DNA from: Azophilus sp965220835
GTDB lineage: Bacteria > Pseudomonadota > Gammaproteobacteria > Pseudomonadales > Azotimanducaceae
NCBI GenBank assembly: GCA_965220835.1
Contig: OZ244842.1
Location: 2,976,001-3,040,000 of the forward strand
Reading direction: 5' to 3'
DNA length: 64,000 nucleotides
Part shown: in pieces, positions 34,354 through 42,799 of the stretch
Layout: each line of letters begins with the position of its first letter
Position numbering within the stretch: the first letter of the stretch is position 1
The notes under the pieces: generated by a model
Database searches by the model: none
Told to the model about the DNA's origin: nothing
Seen by the model: the letters and a program-made list of their open reading frames with translations, nothing else
Made by a program: the position numbers and the translations under genes

Positions 34354-35271
34354 TCAAATCACGCCATCCAGCCAGTCGACCAGATCATCGAGCACTTGGT
34401 GGCGGTTGGTCTCGTTGAACAACTCATGCCGGCCGTCCTCATACAGCCTGCGGGTGACGGTGAGCGAGGCCTGTTGGTACCGTTGGAATAGCCGGTTGAG
34501 ATTTTTCAGGTCATTGTGAACCGGGTCCGCCGTGCCCGAAATGACGTGAACGGGCAGGCCCTTGGGTATGCCGGCGATGTGGGCCGGCGACGAGGCCTCC
34601 CTGGCGCCCCGGAACAACGCCCACAGGCTGCCGGCCCGCAAAACCGCGCCGCAGAACGGGTCGTCCACGTACTTGCGCACTTCATCCGCGTCCCTTGACA
34701 GCCACTCAAAGCCGCTCGCGTCCTCCCCATCGAACGCCTTGTTGGCCTGCGCGAACAGCAGGTTGGCCATAAGCGCGCTGTCACCATCCGAACCCAGCCG
34801 CCAGGTTTCCAGACGGGCGAGGAGGCGAGGCAGAATGGACCCCAGGAAGCTGTTGAACCCCGGCGAGCCGGACAACACCACCGCATCCAGGGTGGCGCCG
34901 TGACGGCAGATGTACTGCTGGGAGAGCATGGCGCCCATGCTGTGACCCAGCAGGATGCGCTTGCACCCCGGGTGCTCCTCGCCGATGCGCTCGTTCAAGC
35001 GCCGGGCGTCGGCAATCACCGCCTCCCAACCACCGTCGCCCAAGTCGCCAAGCCGGTCCGGGTCGGTGCGCCCGTGGCCACGATGGTCATTGCCATAAAC
35101 CACGTAGCCTGCTGCATTGAGCCGCTCCGCCACCGGCTGGTAGCGGCCGATGTGCTCACCCATGCCGTGGGCAATCTGCACGGCGGCCTTGGGCGCCCCT
35201 GCCGGCATCCAGCGGCACAGGTGAATGGCCTTGCCGTCCTCACCTTGAAAGTCGATGATCTCCACGCTCAA
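34354..35271 (-). CDS. Lysophospholipase / monoacylglycerol lipase-like hydrolase
   Basis: 305 aa from TTG 35271, which overlaps the upstream stop and has GGGAGG 5 bases away; GTG 35265 is an alternative. Motifs: HGMGEHIGRY oxyanion loop, NDHRGHGRT, nucleophile elbow GHSMGA, Asp in SGTADPVHN and His in DGRHELFNE. It is typical of the Hydrolase_4 group acting on monoacylglycerol or lysophospholipid. Confidence 0.9.
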   Translation of the reverse strand: MSVEIIDFQGEDGKAIHLCRWMPAGAPKAAVQIAHGMGEHIGRYQPVAERLNAAGYVVYGNDHRGHGRTDPDRLGDLGDGGWEAVIADARRLNERIGEEHPGCKRILLGHSMGAMLSQQYICRHGATLDAVVLSGSPGFNSFLGSILPRLLARLETWRLGSDGDSALMANLLFAQANKAFDGEDASGFEWLSRDADEVRKYVDDPFCGAVLRAGSLWALFRGAREASSPAHIAGIPKGLPVHVISGTADPVHNDLKNLNRLFQRYQQASLTVTRRLYEDGRHELFNETNRHQVLDDLVDWLDGVI

Positions 35272-36080
35272 GGCAGCCTCCCGTGTTCAAGCAAAATGTT
35301 GATGGCATGGGCAACGCCGCCTTGGTCGTGGGGCGTGCTGACGAACGTGGCCGCCGCCTTGACTGCCGCGCTGGCTTGGCCCATGGCCACCGCAGCGCCG
35401 GCGGCAGCGAACATCGCCAAGTCGTTTTCCGCATCGCCAAAGGCCACCGCAGCAGCAGTGGGCACGCCGAGATGGCCACAGGCGGCCTCCAAGGCGGTGC
35501 CCTTGGTGGCACCCTTGGCGGTGATGGTCAGGATGATCTTGCCGGAGGGGCCGACGGAGTCGAATATGTTGACCCGGTCGCTGAACGGCTCCTGAAGCTC
35601 GGCCTTGATCCGCGCTCCAGCGCGGCTGCCCTGGACCGCGGCAACGCGCGGCAAATCCGCCTCTTGCAGCTCCAGCCGCGGCGTCCAGCGCATGGGGTCG
35701 GACATCAGGGCCGGGTCCGGCTGGCCATCGAGCTTGATCCAGACCCGTTCGCCAACCGTCACCGTGGCGATGCACCGCTCCTCATTGCACAGGGCGTAGA
35801 GCGCTTCGGCAAAGTCCATGGGCAACCGCTCATCAAAAAGGTCTGCGCCCGATGCGGGATCGTGCACCTGAGCGCCGGAGCAGGCGATGACGGGATCATT
35901 GACGCCCGCCTCGGCGGCAATGGCCAATGCCGCCTCCTTCCAGCGGGCGGTGGCGATGATGATTTTGTAGCCAGCCTTACTGGCGGCGCGCAAGGCATCG
36001 CGATTGGCTGGCGGCAGATGCTCGCCAATCAGCAAGGTGCCGTCGAGGTCGAAAGCAAGCACTCGGTAGGGTGTGGGCAT
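35268..36080 (-). CDS. Cof-type HAD phosphatase
   Basis: 270 aa. HAD motif I is AFDLDGTLL, motif II sits in IIIATAR, motif III is the Lys in ITAKGATKGTAL, and motif IV is VAFGDAENDLAMF. The type IIB cap between motifs II and III is present. These enzymes dephosphorylate sugar phosphates and cofactors. It is coupled to the downstream lipase gene by a four-base overlap. Confidence 0.92.
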   Translation of the reverse strand: MPTPYRVLAFDLDGTLLIGEHLPPANRDALRAASKAGYKIIIATARWKEAALAIAAEAGVNDPVIACSGAQVHDPASGADLFDERLPMDFAEALYALCNEERCIATVTVGERVWIKLDGQPDPALMSDPMRWTPRLELQEADLPRVAAVQGSRAGARIKAELQEPFSDRVNIFDSVGPSGKIILTITAKGATKGTALEAACGHLGVPTAAAVAFGDAENDLAMFAAAGAAVAMGQASAAVKAAATFVSTPHDQGGVAHAINILLEHGRLP

Positions 36081-36158
36081 GGGCGCAGCATTTTAGGCCA
36101 CCAGCACAGTCAATCAACATGGAATTGCGTGCGTCTGGCTCCGCAGGAGTTAGCGCCG

Positions 36159-36230
36159 GCGTTTCGCAAGACGAAAGCGTTTCGGAGAACGATAGCGTTT
36201 AGCACGGCGAAGGCGTTTCGGAGGTCGAAA
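36159..36230. repeat. Four tandem 18-bp imperfect repeats
   Basis: Units begin GCGTTT at 36159, 36177, 36195 and 36213, each ending in CGAAA, CGATA or CGAAG, so most contain a small TTTCG...CGAAA dyad. The array sits between the ends of ubiA and the HAD gene's promoter. Confidence 0.75.
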
Positions 36231-36245
36231 CGGAGGACGCGCCCG

Positions 36246-37124
36246 CTAGGGTGCGCTTTCGACCGCAGTGGCGGCAAACAAGGCAAAGCCCACCCAGGTG
36301 TTGTTGAGAAAGGCTCGAAAGCACCGGTCCCGCTCGCGCTGCCGAATCAGGACCTGCTGATAGACGAACAGGGCGCCCATCACCGCCAGCCCAACCCCAT
36401 AGGCAGCGCCAAATCCAGCGCGCCAGCCCAACAGGGCGAAGCCGAACCAAGCGCCGGCTTGCAAAACGCCCACCATCAAGCGGTCCGCAGCGCCGAACAG
36501 GATGGCCGTGCTCTTGATGCCCGCCTTGAGGTCATCCTCTCGGTCCACCATGGCATACAGGGTGTCGTAGGCCACGATCCACAGCAGGCTGGCCACGAAG
36601 AACAGCCAGCCGGCGGCGGGCACCTCGCCGCTGACGGCCGCAAAGGCCATGACGATGCCCCAACTGAAGGCGGCCCCCAGCACCACTTGGGGCAGGTGCG
36701 TCCAGCGTTTCATGAAGGGGTAGAGCACGCTGATGGCGAGCCCGGCCACCGCCAACCAGCGGGTTAGGGCGTTCAGCCAAGCCAGCAAAGCCAAGGCGGC
36801 CAGGCACAGGCCGGCAAACAAGGCCAAGGCGCCGCGCACGCTGACCGCGCCGGTGGCCAAGGGCCGGTTGCGCGTGCGGGCCACCAACGGGTCAAGGCGG
36901 CGGTCCGCCAAGTCATTGATGACGCAGCCGGCAGCGCGCATGATGAACACGCCAAGGGTGAACACGACAATGAGCTCAACCGGCGGCACGCCTTCGGCAG
37001 CCATCCAGAGCGCGGTCAAGGTGGGCCAAAGCAGAAGCAGGCTGCCCACGGGACGCTCGAAGCGCATGAGGGACAGCCAAGGCCGCCAAGTGATGGTCGC
37101 GAAATGCACCTTGGGCTCCTTCAT
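36246..37124 (-). CDS. ubiA: 4-hydroxybenzoate polyprenyltransferase UbiA
   Basis: 292 aa from ATG 37124. Integral membrane prenyltransferase for ubiquinone synthesis. Both Asp-rich motifs are present: INDLADRRLDPLVARTRNRPL and YDTLYAMVDREDDLKAGIKSTAILFG. The MRFERPVGSLLLLWPTLTALW start region is typical. The long upstream open frame is not family-like. ubiC is not next to it. Confidence 0.95.
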   Translation of the reverse strand: MKEPKVHFATITWRPWLSLMRFERPVGSLLLLWPTLTALWMAAEGVPPVELIVVFTLGVFIMRAAGCVINDLADRRLDPLVARTRNRPLATGAVSVRGALALFAGLCLAALALLAWLNALTRWLAVAGLAISVLYPFMKRWTHLPQVVLGAAFSWGIVMAFAAVSGEVPAAGWLFFVASLLWIVAYDTLYAMVDREDDLKAGIKSTAILFGAADRLMVGVLQAGAWFGFALLGWRAGFGAAYGVGLAVMGALFVYQQVLIRQRERDRCFRAFLNNTWVGFALFAATAVESAP

Positions 37125-37280
37125 CGCGGGTTGGGTGGGTTTGGGGCGTCGCCGCGATGGAAGTCTATTGCGCCGATTGATTTTTGGCGAGTGCGCGAGT
37201 AGCTTAGCCCACTTTTCCCACTGTGCCGGCGCCCCATGCTTGGGTCGGCGCTGATGCCCATGCAAGGAGGCGGGCGGCGG

Positions 37281-37448
37281 ATGAAGAAGTGGCAGTGCAT
37301 CGTTTGCGGATGGATCTACGACGAAGCCGAGGGCTTCGAAGAGGAGGACATCGCCCCCGGCACGAAGTGGGAGGATGTTCCGGACGACTTTGTGTGCCCC
37401 GAATGCGGGGTCAGCAAAGAGGATTTCGAAATGATCGAGGTCGGCTAA
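37281..37448 (+). CDS. Rubredoxin
   Basis: 55 aa, ATG 37281. MKKWQCIVCGWIYDEAEGFEEEDIAPGTKWEDVPDDFVCPECGVSKEDFEMIE carries both CxxCG knuckles that bind one iron. It is an electron carrier, often for alkane or fatty-acid hydroxylases. It is divergent from ubiA and followed one base later by the symporter gene. Confidence 0.95.
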   Translation: MKKWQCIVCGWIYDEAEGFEEEDIAPGTKWEDVPDDFVCPECGVSKEDFEMIEVG

Positions 37449-37449
37449 C

Positions 37450-38715
37450 GTGAACCTCACCTACCGCATTCTCATCGGGATGGGCGCCGGCCTGCTGATC
37501 GGCATCACCGTGCAGCAAATGGACCTTGACCCCTCCGGTTGGGTGCGGGGCTTCCTGGTCGATGGCGTGCTCGACGCCGGTGGCCAGATCTTCATTGCCA
37601 GCCTCAAGCTCATGGTGGTGCCGCTGGTGTTCGTCTCCTTGGTCTGCGGGGCGGCCCGGCTGGGGGCCAGCGCCAGCATGGGCCGCCTCGGCGGCAAGAC
37701 CTTGGGCATGTACCTTTTGACCACTGCCTTGGCGGTCACTTTAGCGCTGACCACCGCCTTGATTGTCGAGCCCGGCATCGGCGCTGATGCGCCACCCGCC
37801 GAAATCGACTACCAACCAAAGCCTGCCCCCAGCGTCAAGGAAACCCTGGTCAACATCTTCCCCACCAACCCGGTGGCGGCGATGGCCGAAGGCCGCATGC
37901 TGCAGGTGATCGTATTCGCGCTGCTGTTCGGCATCGCCTTGGCGAAGAGCGGAGAGTCCGGCCAACGCATCCGGGGCGTGTTCGACGACATCAACGAAGC
38001 CCTGATGAAGCTGATCACGCTGCTGATCCAATTGGCGCCTTATGGCGTGTTCTGCCTGATGACGACGCTGTTCGCCGCAGTGGGTTGGCGTGAGATCTTC
38101 AAGCTCTTGGGCTACTTCCTCACCGTCGCAGCGACCTTGGCCCTGCACCTGACGCTGATCTACCCGGCTTTGCTGATGCTGCTGGGGCGGCTCAAGCCGA
38201 CCACCTTCTTCGCCAAAATGCGCGAGCCCATGCTGGTGGGCTTCAGCACCTCGTCCAGTGGCGCCACCCTGCCGGTGACGTTGCGCACCGTTGAGCACCG
38301 CGTTGGCGTGCGCAACGAAGTGGCCGCCTTCGCCGTGCCCCTGGGCGCCACCATCAACATGGACGGCACCGCCATCATGCAAGGGGTGGCCACGGTGTTC
38401 ATCGCCCAGTTCTACGGCATTGACTTGACCGTAGTGGACTTCCTGATGGTCATCCTCACGGCCACCCTCGCCTCGGTGGGCACCGCCGCAGTGCCCGGCG
38501 TGGGCCTGATCACCCTGACCATGGTGCTGACCCAAGTCGGCCTGCCGGTGGAGGGCATCATGCTCATCATCGGCGTGGACCGGCTGCTCGACATGATGCG
38601 CACCGCGGTCAACATCGCCGGCGACGGCATGGTGGCAACCACGGTCGCGCGCAGCGAGGGTCAATTGGACCTGGAGATGTTCCACGATCCCCGGGCGGGC
38701 GCCAAAGACGAATAG
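37450..38715 (+). CDS. Dicarboxylate/amino acid:cation symporter (DAACS)
   Basis: 421 aa, GTG start one base after the rubredoxin stop. The SDF-family core is intact: FSTSSSGATLPVTLRTVE (re-entrant loop HP1), GATINMDGTAIMQGVATVFIAQ (TM7), VGTAAVPGVGLITL (HP2), and DRLLDMMRTAVNIAGDGM (TM8). It imports glutamate, aspartate or C4-dicarboxylates with Na+ or H+. Confidence 0.93.
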   Translation: MNLTYRILIGMGAGLLIGITVQQMDLDPSGWVRGFLVDGVLDAGGQIFIASLKLMVVPLVFVSLVCGAARLGASASMGRLGGKTLGMYLLTTALAVTLALTTALIVEPGIGADAPPAEIDYQPKPAPSVKETLVNIFPTNPVAAMAEGRMLQVIVFALLFGIALAKSGESGQRIRGVFDDINEALMKLITLLIQLAPYGVFCLMTTLFAAVGWREIFKLLGYFLTVAATLALHLTLIYPALLMLLGRLKPTTFFAKMREPMLVGFSTSSSGATLPVTLRTVEHRVGVRNEVAAFAVPLGATINMDGTAIMQGVATVFIAQFYGIDLTVVDFLMVILTATLASVGTAAVPGVGLITLTMVLTQVGLPVEGIMLIIGVDRLLDMMRTAVNIAGDGMVATTVARSEGQLDLEMFHDPRAGAKDE

Positions 38716-38823
38716 GCCCGCGCGGGGAAGACAATTGGATTGGACGGGCGCGACGGCATGGGCTAAGTTGGGTCTCGGAAGCCAACTTGCCACATGTCCA
38801 TCCAGCTCGGAGCCTGAACTTCA

Positions 38824-39228
38824 ATGCCAAAGGGAAGCGACCTGAAGAAAGCCGGGCTCAAGGTCACCTTGCCGCGCCTGAAGGTGCTTGAGGTTTTGGA
38901 ACACGCCGAACCCCATCACATGAGCGCCGAGGACGTTTATCGAAGACTGATCGAGCAGGACGAATCCGTGGGGCTGGCGACCGTGTACCGGGTGCTCACC
39001 CAGTTCGAATCCGCTGGCATCGTCGAGCGCCACAACTTCGACGACGGCCACGCCGTTTACGAGCTGGCCAGCGAGGAGCACCACGACCACATGGTGGATG
39101 TGGATTCCGGCCAGGTCCTCGAGTTCGTGAACGAGCGCATAGAAGCCCTGCAGGAGGAAATTGCTGCCGAACACGGCTTTGAGCTAATCGATCACGCACT
39201 CGTCCTCTACGTGCGCCGCAAAGAGTAG
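38824..39228 (+). CDS. fur: Ferric uptake regulator Fur
   Basis: 134 aa. The winged helix (LKVTLPRLKVLEVLEHAEPHHMSAEDVYRRLIEQDESVGLATVYRVLTQFESAGIV) and the metal site EEHHDHMVDVDSG with the later EH/DH histidines are present. The CxxC zinc motif found in E. coli Fur is replaced by VDVDSG, as in Pseudomonas-type Fur. It represses iron-uptake genes with Fe2+; the TonB cluster in this window could be a target, but I did not find a Fur box. Confidence 0.93.
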   Translation: MPKGSDLKKAGLKVTLPRLKVLEVLEHAEPHHMSAEDVYRRLIEQDESVGLATVYRVLTQFESAGIVERHNFDDGHAVYELASEEHHDHMVDVDSGQVLEFVNERIEALQEEIAAEHGFELIDHALVLYVRRKE

Positions 39229-39412
39229 CTCCCAGCGCGTGCACCGCAGGCGCAAGCGATTTCGCAGCTTCTCTGGAGTCGAGTACACTAAGGCGCTCAC
39301 GCCGCGGGCCAACCCTTGAGACGTTGCCGGGCGCGGAGCGAGTCACTCAACAGCCTTTTCCCGCAATCAAGGAAACCAGAGCCCTCCGGGCTTGGCCCCG
39401 TCGTAACCCCCT

Positions 39413-39913
39413 ATGCTGATCGTCCTCTACTTCTTTTGGCGCGTTTGCCTGCTGCGTCACGATCCCCAAATCGTGCCCAAGCACCCCTATTTCCTGTTTC
39501 TGGTGCTGATCGCCAATCTGGCGTGCAGCATCACGCTGTCCATCCTGATCACCGGAGAGCCAACGCTGCGCATTGCCACTGGCATTCTGGTCTCCGTCGC
39601 CACTTTGGCTGCCCTCGTTTATCTCATCTGCAGCCTGCGCGGCGCGAGCGAGCGTTTCGTCTGGACCATGTCCGTTATGCTCGGTTGCGACATGGTGCTG
39701 ACCGCGATCTTCGCGGTGGTTGTGCCCTTGGCGCAGATGCTCAACGAATTTGCCGTGCTGGCCGCCTACCTCACCTTCATGATCTGGTCGGTGGCCGTGT
39801 TCGGCTTCATTCTTTCCCGGTCCCTGCAGTCCCACATGGCCATCGGCGTCGGCCTGGCCTTTAGCATGATGTTGATCAGCACTGGAATTGCCAGCTTGGC
39901 CAGCGGCGGGTGA
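39413..39913 (+). CDS. Hypothetical membrane protein (about 5 TM)
   Basis: 166 aa, ATG 39413. TM segments include YFLFLVLIANLACSITLSILI, ATGILVSVATLAALVYLICSL, WTMSVMLGCDMVLTAIFAVVVPLA, LAAYLTFMIWSVAVFGFIL and MAIGVGLAFSMMLISTGIASLA. The family is not recognised; similar small proteins are often found before mpl in gammaproteobacteria. Its end overlaps the mpl start by four bases. Confidence 0.75.
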   Translation: MLIVLYFFWRVCLLRHDPQIVPKHPYFLFLVLIANLACSITLSILITGEPTLRIATGILVSVATLAALVYLICSLRGASERFVWTMSVMLGCDMVLTAIFAVVVPLAQMLNEFAVLAAYLTFMIWSVAVFGFILSRSLQSHMAIGVGLAFSMMLISTGIASLASGG

Positions 39914-41301
39914 GGATTTACTTCCTCGGCATTGGCGGCACCCTGATGGGCAGCCTGGCGCTGCTGGCCAAGCAGCAGGGCCATCAGGTGAGCGGCTCCG
40001 ACAAGCACATCTACCCGCCGATGAGCGACCTGTTGGCCGCCGACGGCATCCCTGTCCACGAAGGCTTCGAGCCCGCCCAGCTGCAGCCGTCCCCGGACTT
40101 GGTGGTGATCGGCAACGCCGGGCTGCCCAGGGGCGTGGACTCAGTGGAGCACATTCTCAACAGCGGCCTGCGCTATGTCTCGGGGGCCGAGTGGCTGGGC
40201 ACCAACCTGCTTCGGGACCGCTGGGTGTTGGCGGTGTCGGGCACCCACGGGAAGACCACCACCACCAGCATGCTGGCTTGGATCTTGGACTGCGCCGGGC
40301 TCCAACCCGGCTACCTGATCGGTGGCGCGCCCAAGAACTTCGAGCGGTCCGCCCGCTTGGGCCAAGCACCTTACTTTGTGGTGGAGGCGGACGAGTACGA
40401 CACCTCGTACTTCGACCGGCGTTCGAAGTTCCTCCACTACCAGCCGCGCACGCTCATCATCAACAACTTGGAGCACGACCACGCTGACATCTTCGAGGAT
40501 GTGGAGGCCATCAAGGCACAATTCCACCAGTTGCTTCGCACAGTGCCGGGAGAGGGCTTGGTCATCGCGCCAGGGGATGACGGCAATGTCAACAGCCTGC
40601 TCCGCGCCGGCTGCTGGACGCCGGTGGCCCGTGTTGGCGCAACAGGTCCCACCCGAAAGCTGGCCATGGACAACGGCGAGCGCTGGACGGCGATCTGCCC
40701 CAACGCCGAAATCAGCGCCTTCGACGTCGCCTTGAATGACCGCACCTTGGGCCGCGTCTCATGGCCACTGCTCGGCCTCCACAATGCCAGCAATGCCTTG
40801 GGCGCCATCGCCGCTGCCCGCCACGCCGGGGTGGCACCCGAATTGGCCATTGAAGCCCTGGCCGATTTTGCCGGCGTCAAACGCCGCCTTGAGGTGATTG
40901 CCGAAGTCGGCCAAACGACCTTGTACGACGACTTCGCCCACCATCCAACCGCCATTCGCAAAACCCTGCAGAGCCTGCGCAACCGCGTTGGCGGCGAGGA
41001 AATTCTGGCCATCATCGAACCGCGCACCCACACCATGTCGCTGGGCACCCTGCGTGATGCTTTGGCAAACTGCTGCGCCGCCGCGGACCAGGCATTCTGG
41101 TTCCGCAGCGCCAACATCAAATGGGACTTGGCCACCCTGACGGCACAATGCGTTGTGCCCGCCAAGAACTTCTCCGACTTGACGCAGCTCATCAAGCAAG
41201 TGTGCGAACTGCCGAAGCAGCGGCGGCACGTGGTGATCATGTCCAACGGCGACTTTGGCAACATTCACGAAAAGCTCCCCACCGCCTTGCGCGGCAGCTA
41301 A
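39910..41301 (+). CDS. mpl: UDP-MurNAc:tripeptide ligase Mpl
   Basis: 463 aa, GTG start. A Mur-ligase family enzyme that reattaches recycled L-Ala-gamma-D-Glu-meso-Dap to UDP-MurNAc. Motifs: RIYFLGIGGTLMGSLALLAKQQGHQVSGSD, the P-loop SGTHGKTTTTSM, EADEYDTSYFDRRSKF, INNLEHDHADIF, LGLHNASNALGAIAAA and YDDFAHHPTAI. It works with peptides brought in by an AmpG-type permease. Confidence 0.97.
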   Translation: MRIYFLGIGGTLMGSLALLAKQQGHQVSGSDKHIYPPMSDLLAADGIPVHEGFEPAQLQPSPDLVVIGNAGLPRGVDSVEHILNSGLRYVSGAEWLGTNLLRDRWVLAVSGTHGKTTTTSMLAWILDCAGLQPGYLIGGAPKNFERSARLGQAPYFVVEADEYDTSYFDRRSKFLHYQPRTLIINNLEHDHADIFEDVEAIKAQFHQLLRTVPGEGLVIAPGDDGNVNSLLRAGCWTPVARVGATGPTRKLAMDNGERWTAICPNAEISAFDVALNDRTLGRVSWPLLGLHNASNALGAIAAARHAGVAPELAIEALADFAGVKRRLEVIAEVGQTTLYDDFAHHPTAIRKTLQSLRNRVGGEEILAIIEPRTHTMSLGTLRDALANCCAAADQAFWFRSANIKWDLATLTAQCVVPAKNFSDLTQLIKQVCELPKQRRHVVIMSNGDFGNIHEKLPTALRGS

Positions 41302-41360
41302 ACTGAGCGTTGCTGTCTGGCTTCCCAGCCAGCACCATTTCAGGAGGAAGGAGAAGCACC

Positions 41361-42296
41361 ATGAAGACTGCACTCGGGCTAACCGCCGCCCTGCTGCTCG
41401 CGCCGTTGGCTGGATTGGCTGACGAGGCTTGGCATCCGTCCAAGTACGGCGCGGATGACACGCTAGGGGCGATCAACAACCTTTCCGCGGAAAAGGTGGT
41501 GGCGGCCGCCGGGCTGGTGAAGGCCGGCAAGGTCTACCGCCTTGGGGTGATCACCGGGCCGGATTCCCCCGCCTATCCGCCCCGTCAGTACGCCATGACC
41601 GTGCTGCAGCTTGATGACGGCACCGGCACGCCGCTCGGCGTCAACCGCGCCACTGGCAACGACGACCTGATGATGCTGTGGATGGGCATCGGCAGCCAGC
41701 TCGATGGCCTCGGCCACATGGGCATTGACCACGTGTACTACAACGGCAACCAAGCCCGGGACTTCGTCGCCCCCACCGGCCTGACCAAGCTCAGCATTCA
41801 CGACCTGCCGCCGATCGTCAGCCGGGGCGTGCTGCTGGACATGGCCAAACTGGCCGGCCAGAACCCCATGCCCGAAGGCATGGCCTTCAATCGCAAGGAA
41901 ATCCAAGCCGCCCAAGCCGCTCAGGGCGTCCAAATCGAAGCCGGCGACGTGGTGCTGTTCCACACCGGCTGGCTGAACGTCATGGACACCGACCCGGAAC
42001 GCTTCATGGGCGGCCAACCGGGCCTCGGCGTCGATGGCGCCCGCTACCTGGCCGGTTTGGGCGTCGTGGCGGTTGGCGCCGACACTTGGGCCTTGGAAGT
42101 GCTGCCCTCGGAAGATCCGGAACAAGCCTTCCCCGTGCACCCCGAGCTGCTGGCCAAGAACGGCGTGTACATCCTTGAGAACATGGACACCCGCGAACTC
42201 GCCGCCGACGGCGCCTCGGAGTTCCTGTTCGTGCTCGGCGTGCCGCGGTTCGAAGGCGCCGTGCAGGCGGTGATCAATCCAGTGGCGATTCGTTGA
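41361..42296 (+). CDS. Secreted cyclase-family (PF04199-type) hydrolase
   Basis: 311 aa, ATG 41361 after AGGAGGAAGGAG. A signal peptide (MKTALGLTAALLLAPLAGLADE) sends it to the periplasm. Body: WHPSKYGADDTLGAINNLSAEKVVAAAGLVKAGKVYRLGV, metal-site-like GLGHMGIDHVYYNGN, and a GDVVLFHTGW strand, as in cyclase/kynurenine formamidase relatives. The substrate is unknown. Confidence 0.85.
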   Translation: MKTALGLTAALLLAPLAGLADEAWHPSKYGADDTLGAINNLSAEKVVAAAGLVKAGKVYRLGVITGPDSPAYPPRQYAMTVLQLDDGTGTPLGVNRATGNDDLMMLWMGIGSQLDGLGHMGIDHVYYNGNQARDFVAPTGLTKLSIHDLPPIVSRGVLLDMAKLAGQNPMPEGMAFNRKEIQAAQAAQGVQIEAGDVVLFHTGWLNVMDTDPERFMGGQPGLGVDGARYLAGLGVVAVGADTWALEVLPSEDPEQAFPVHPELLAKNGVYILENMDTRELAADGASEFLFVLGVPRFEGAVQAVINPVAIR

Positions 42297-42330
42297 TCAT
42301 CACCGTGCAGCCAGCAAGGCCCATCAGCTA

Positions 42331-42537
42331 GTGGCCGGCCGCAAGGGCAGAGGGAAGCTGGTCGCCGCCGGGATTGGCGCTTCCTTCCTGACCATACTGG
42401 CAGTGGTCGGCTGGCTGGCCTCAATGCAGATCGTCACACCGCAAATGGCCGTGCTCCTGGGCGTGGCCACCTTCGGCATCTACGTCGGCTTCGGCATCCT
42501 GATCGCCGTGTTTCGGATGATCAGCAAACTGCATTAG
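42331..42537 (+). CDS. Small two-TM membrane protein
   Basis: 68 aa, GTG start. KLVAAGIGASFLTILAVVGWLASM and MAVLLGVATFGIYVGFGILIAVFRMI are two TM helices joined by a short loop. No family recognised. It follows the cyclase gene on the same strand. Confidence 0.6.
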   Translation: MAGRKGRGKLVAAGIGASFLTILAVVGWLASMQIVTPQMAVLLGVATFGIYVGFGILIAVFRMISKLH

Positions 42538-42799
42538 GAAGCCTCCGGTCAGGTCCGGGAAGTCCGGGGCCACCCGTCGGGTGGGCTAGCAAGGTGCGCC
42601 GAACAGCAGAGGCTCCCTAAAGCGCTTGGCCGAAGCGCGGGACCCCATGACTGGCTATTGCGCCGGGGCCAGATGGCCGGATTCAATCCCGCAACGGCTT
42701 CACCTCTTGAGTTTGCGGCTTCCAGCGGCCGCGCGGGAATCAACAGTCCGAGGCTTGGTCTATCATTGGCTTTCAGTTTTCCAAGCGCCCCTTAAATCC
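42538..42799. other. Intergenic region with one short dyad
   Basis: CCACCC-GTC-GGGTGG near 42570 is a small hairpin without a T run, so not a normal terminator. No other structure recognised. The frame of the next gene is open back to 42626 but without a family-like sequence. Confidence 0.4.

Noticed and set aside
41317..41332. CTGGCT-TCCC-AGCCAG hairpin between mpl and the cyclase gene
   Set aside because: A perfect stem but no T run follows, so I do not call a terminator.
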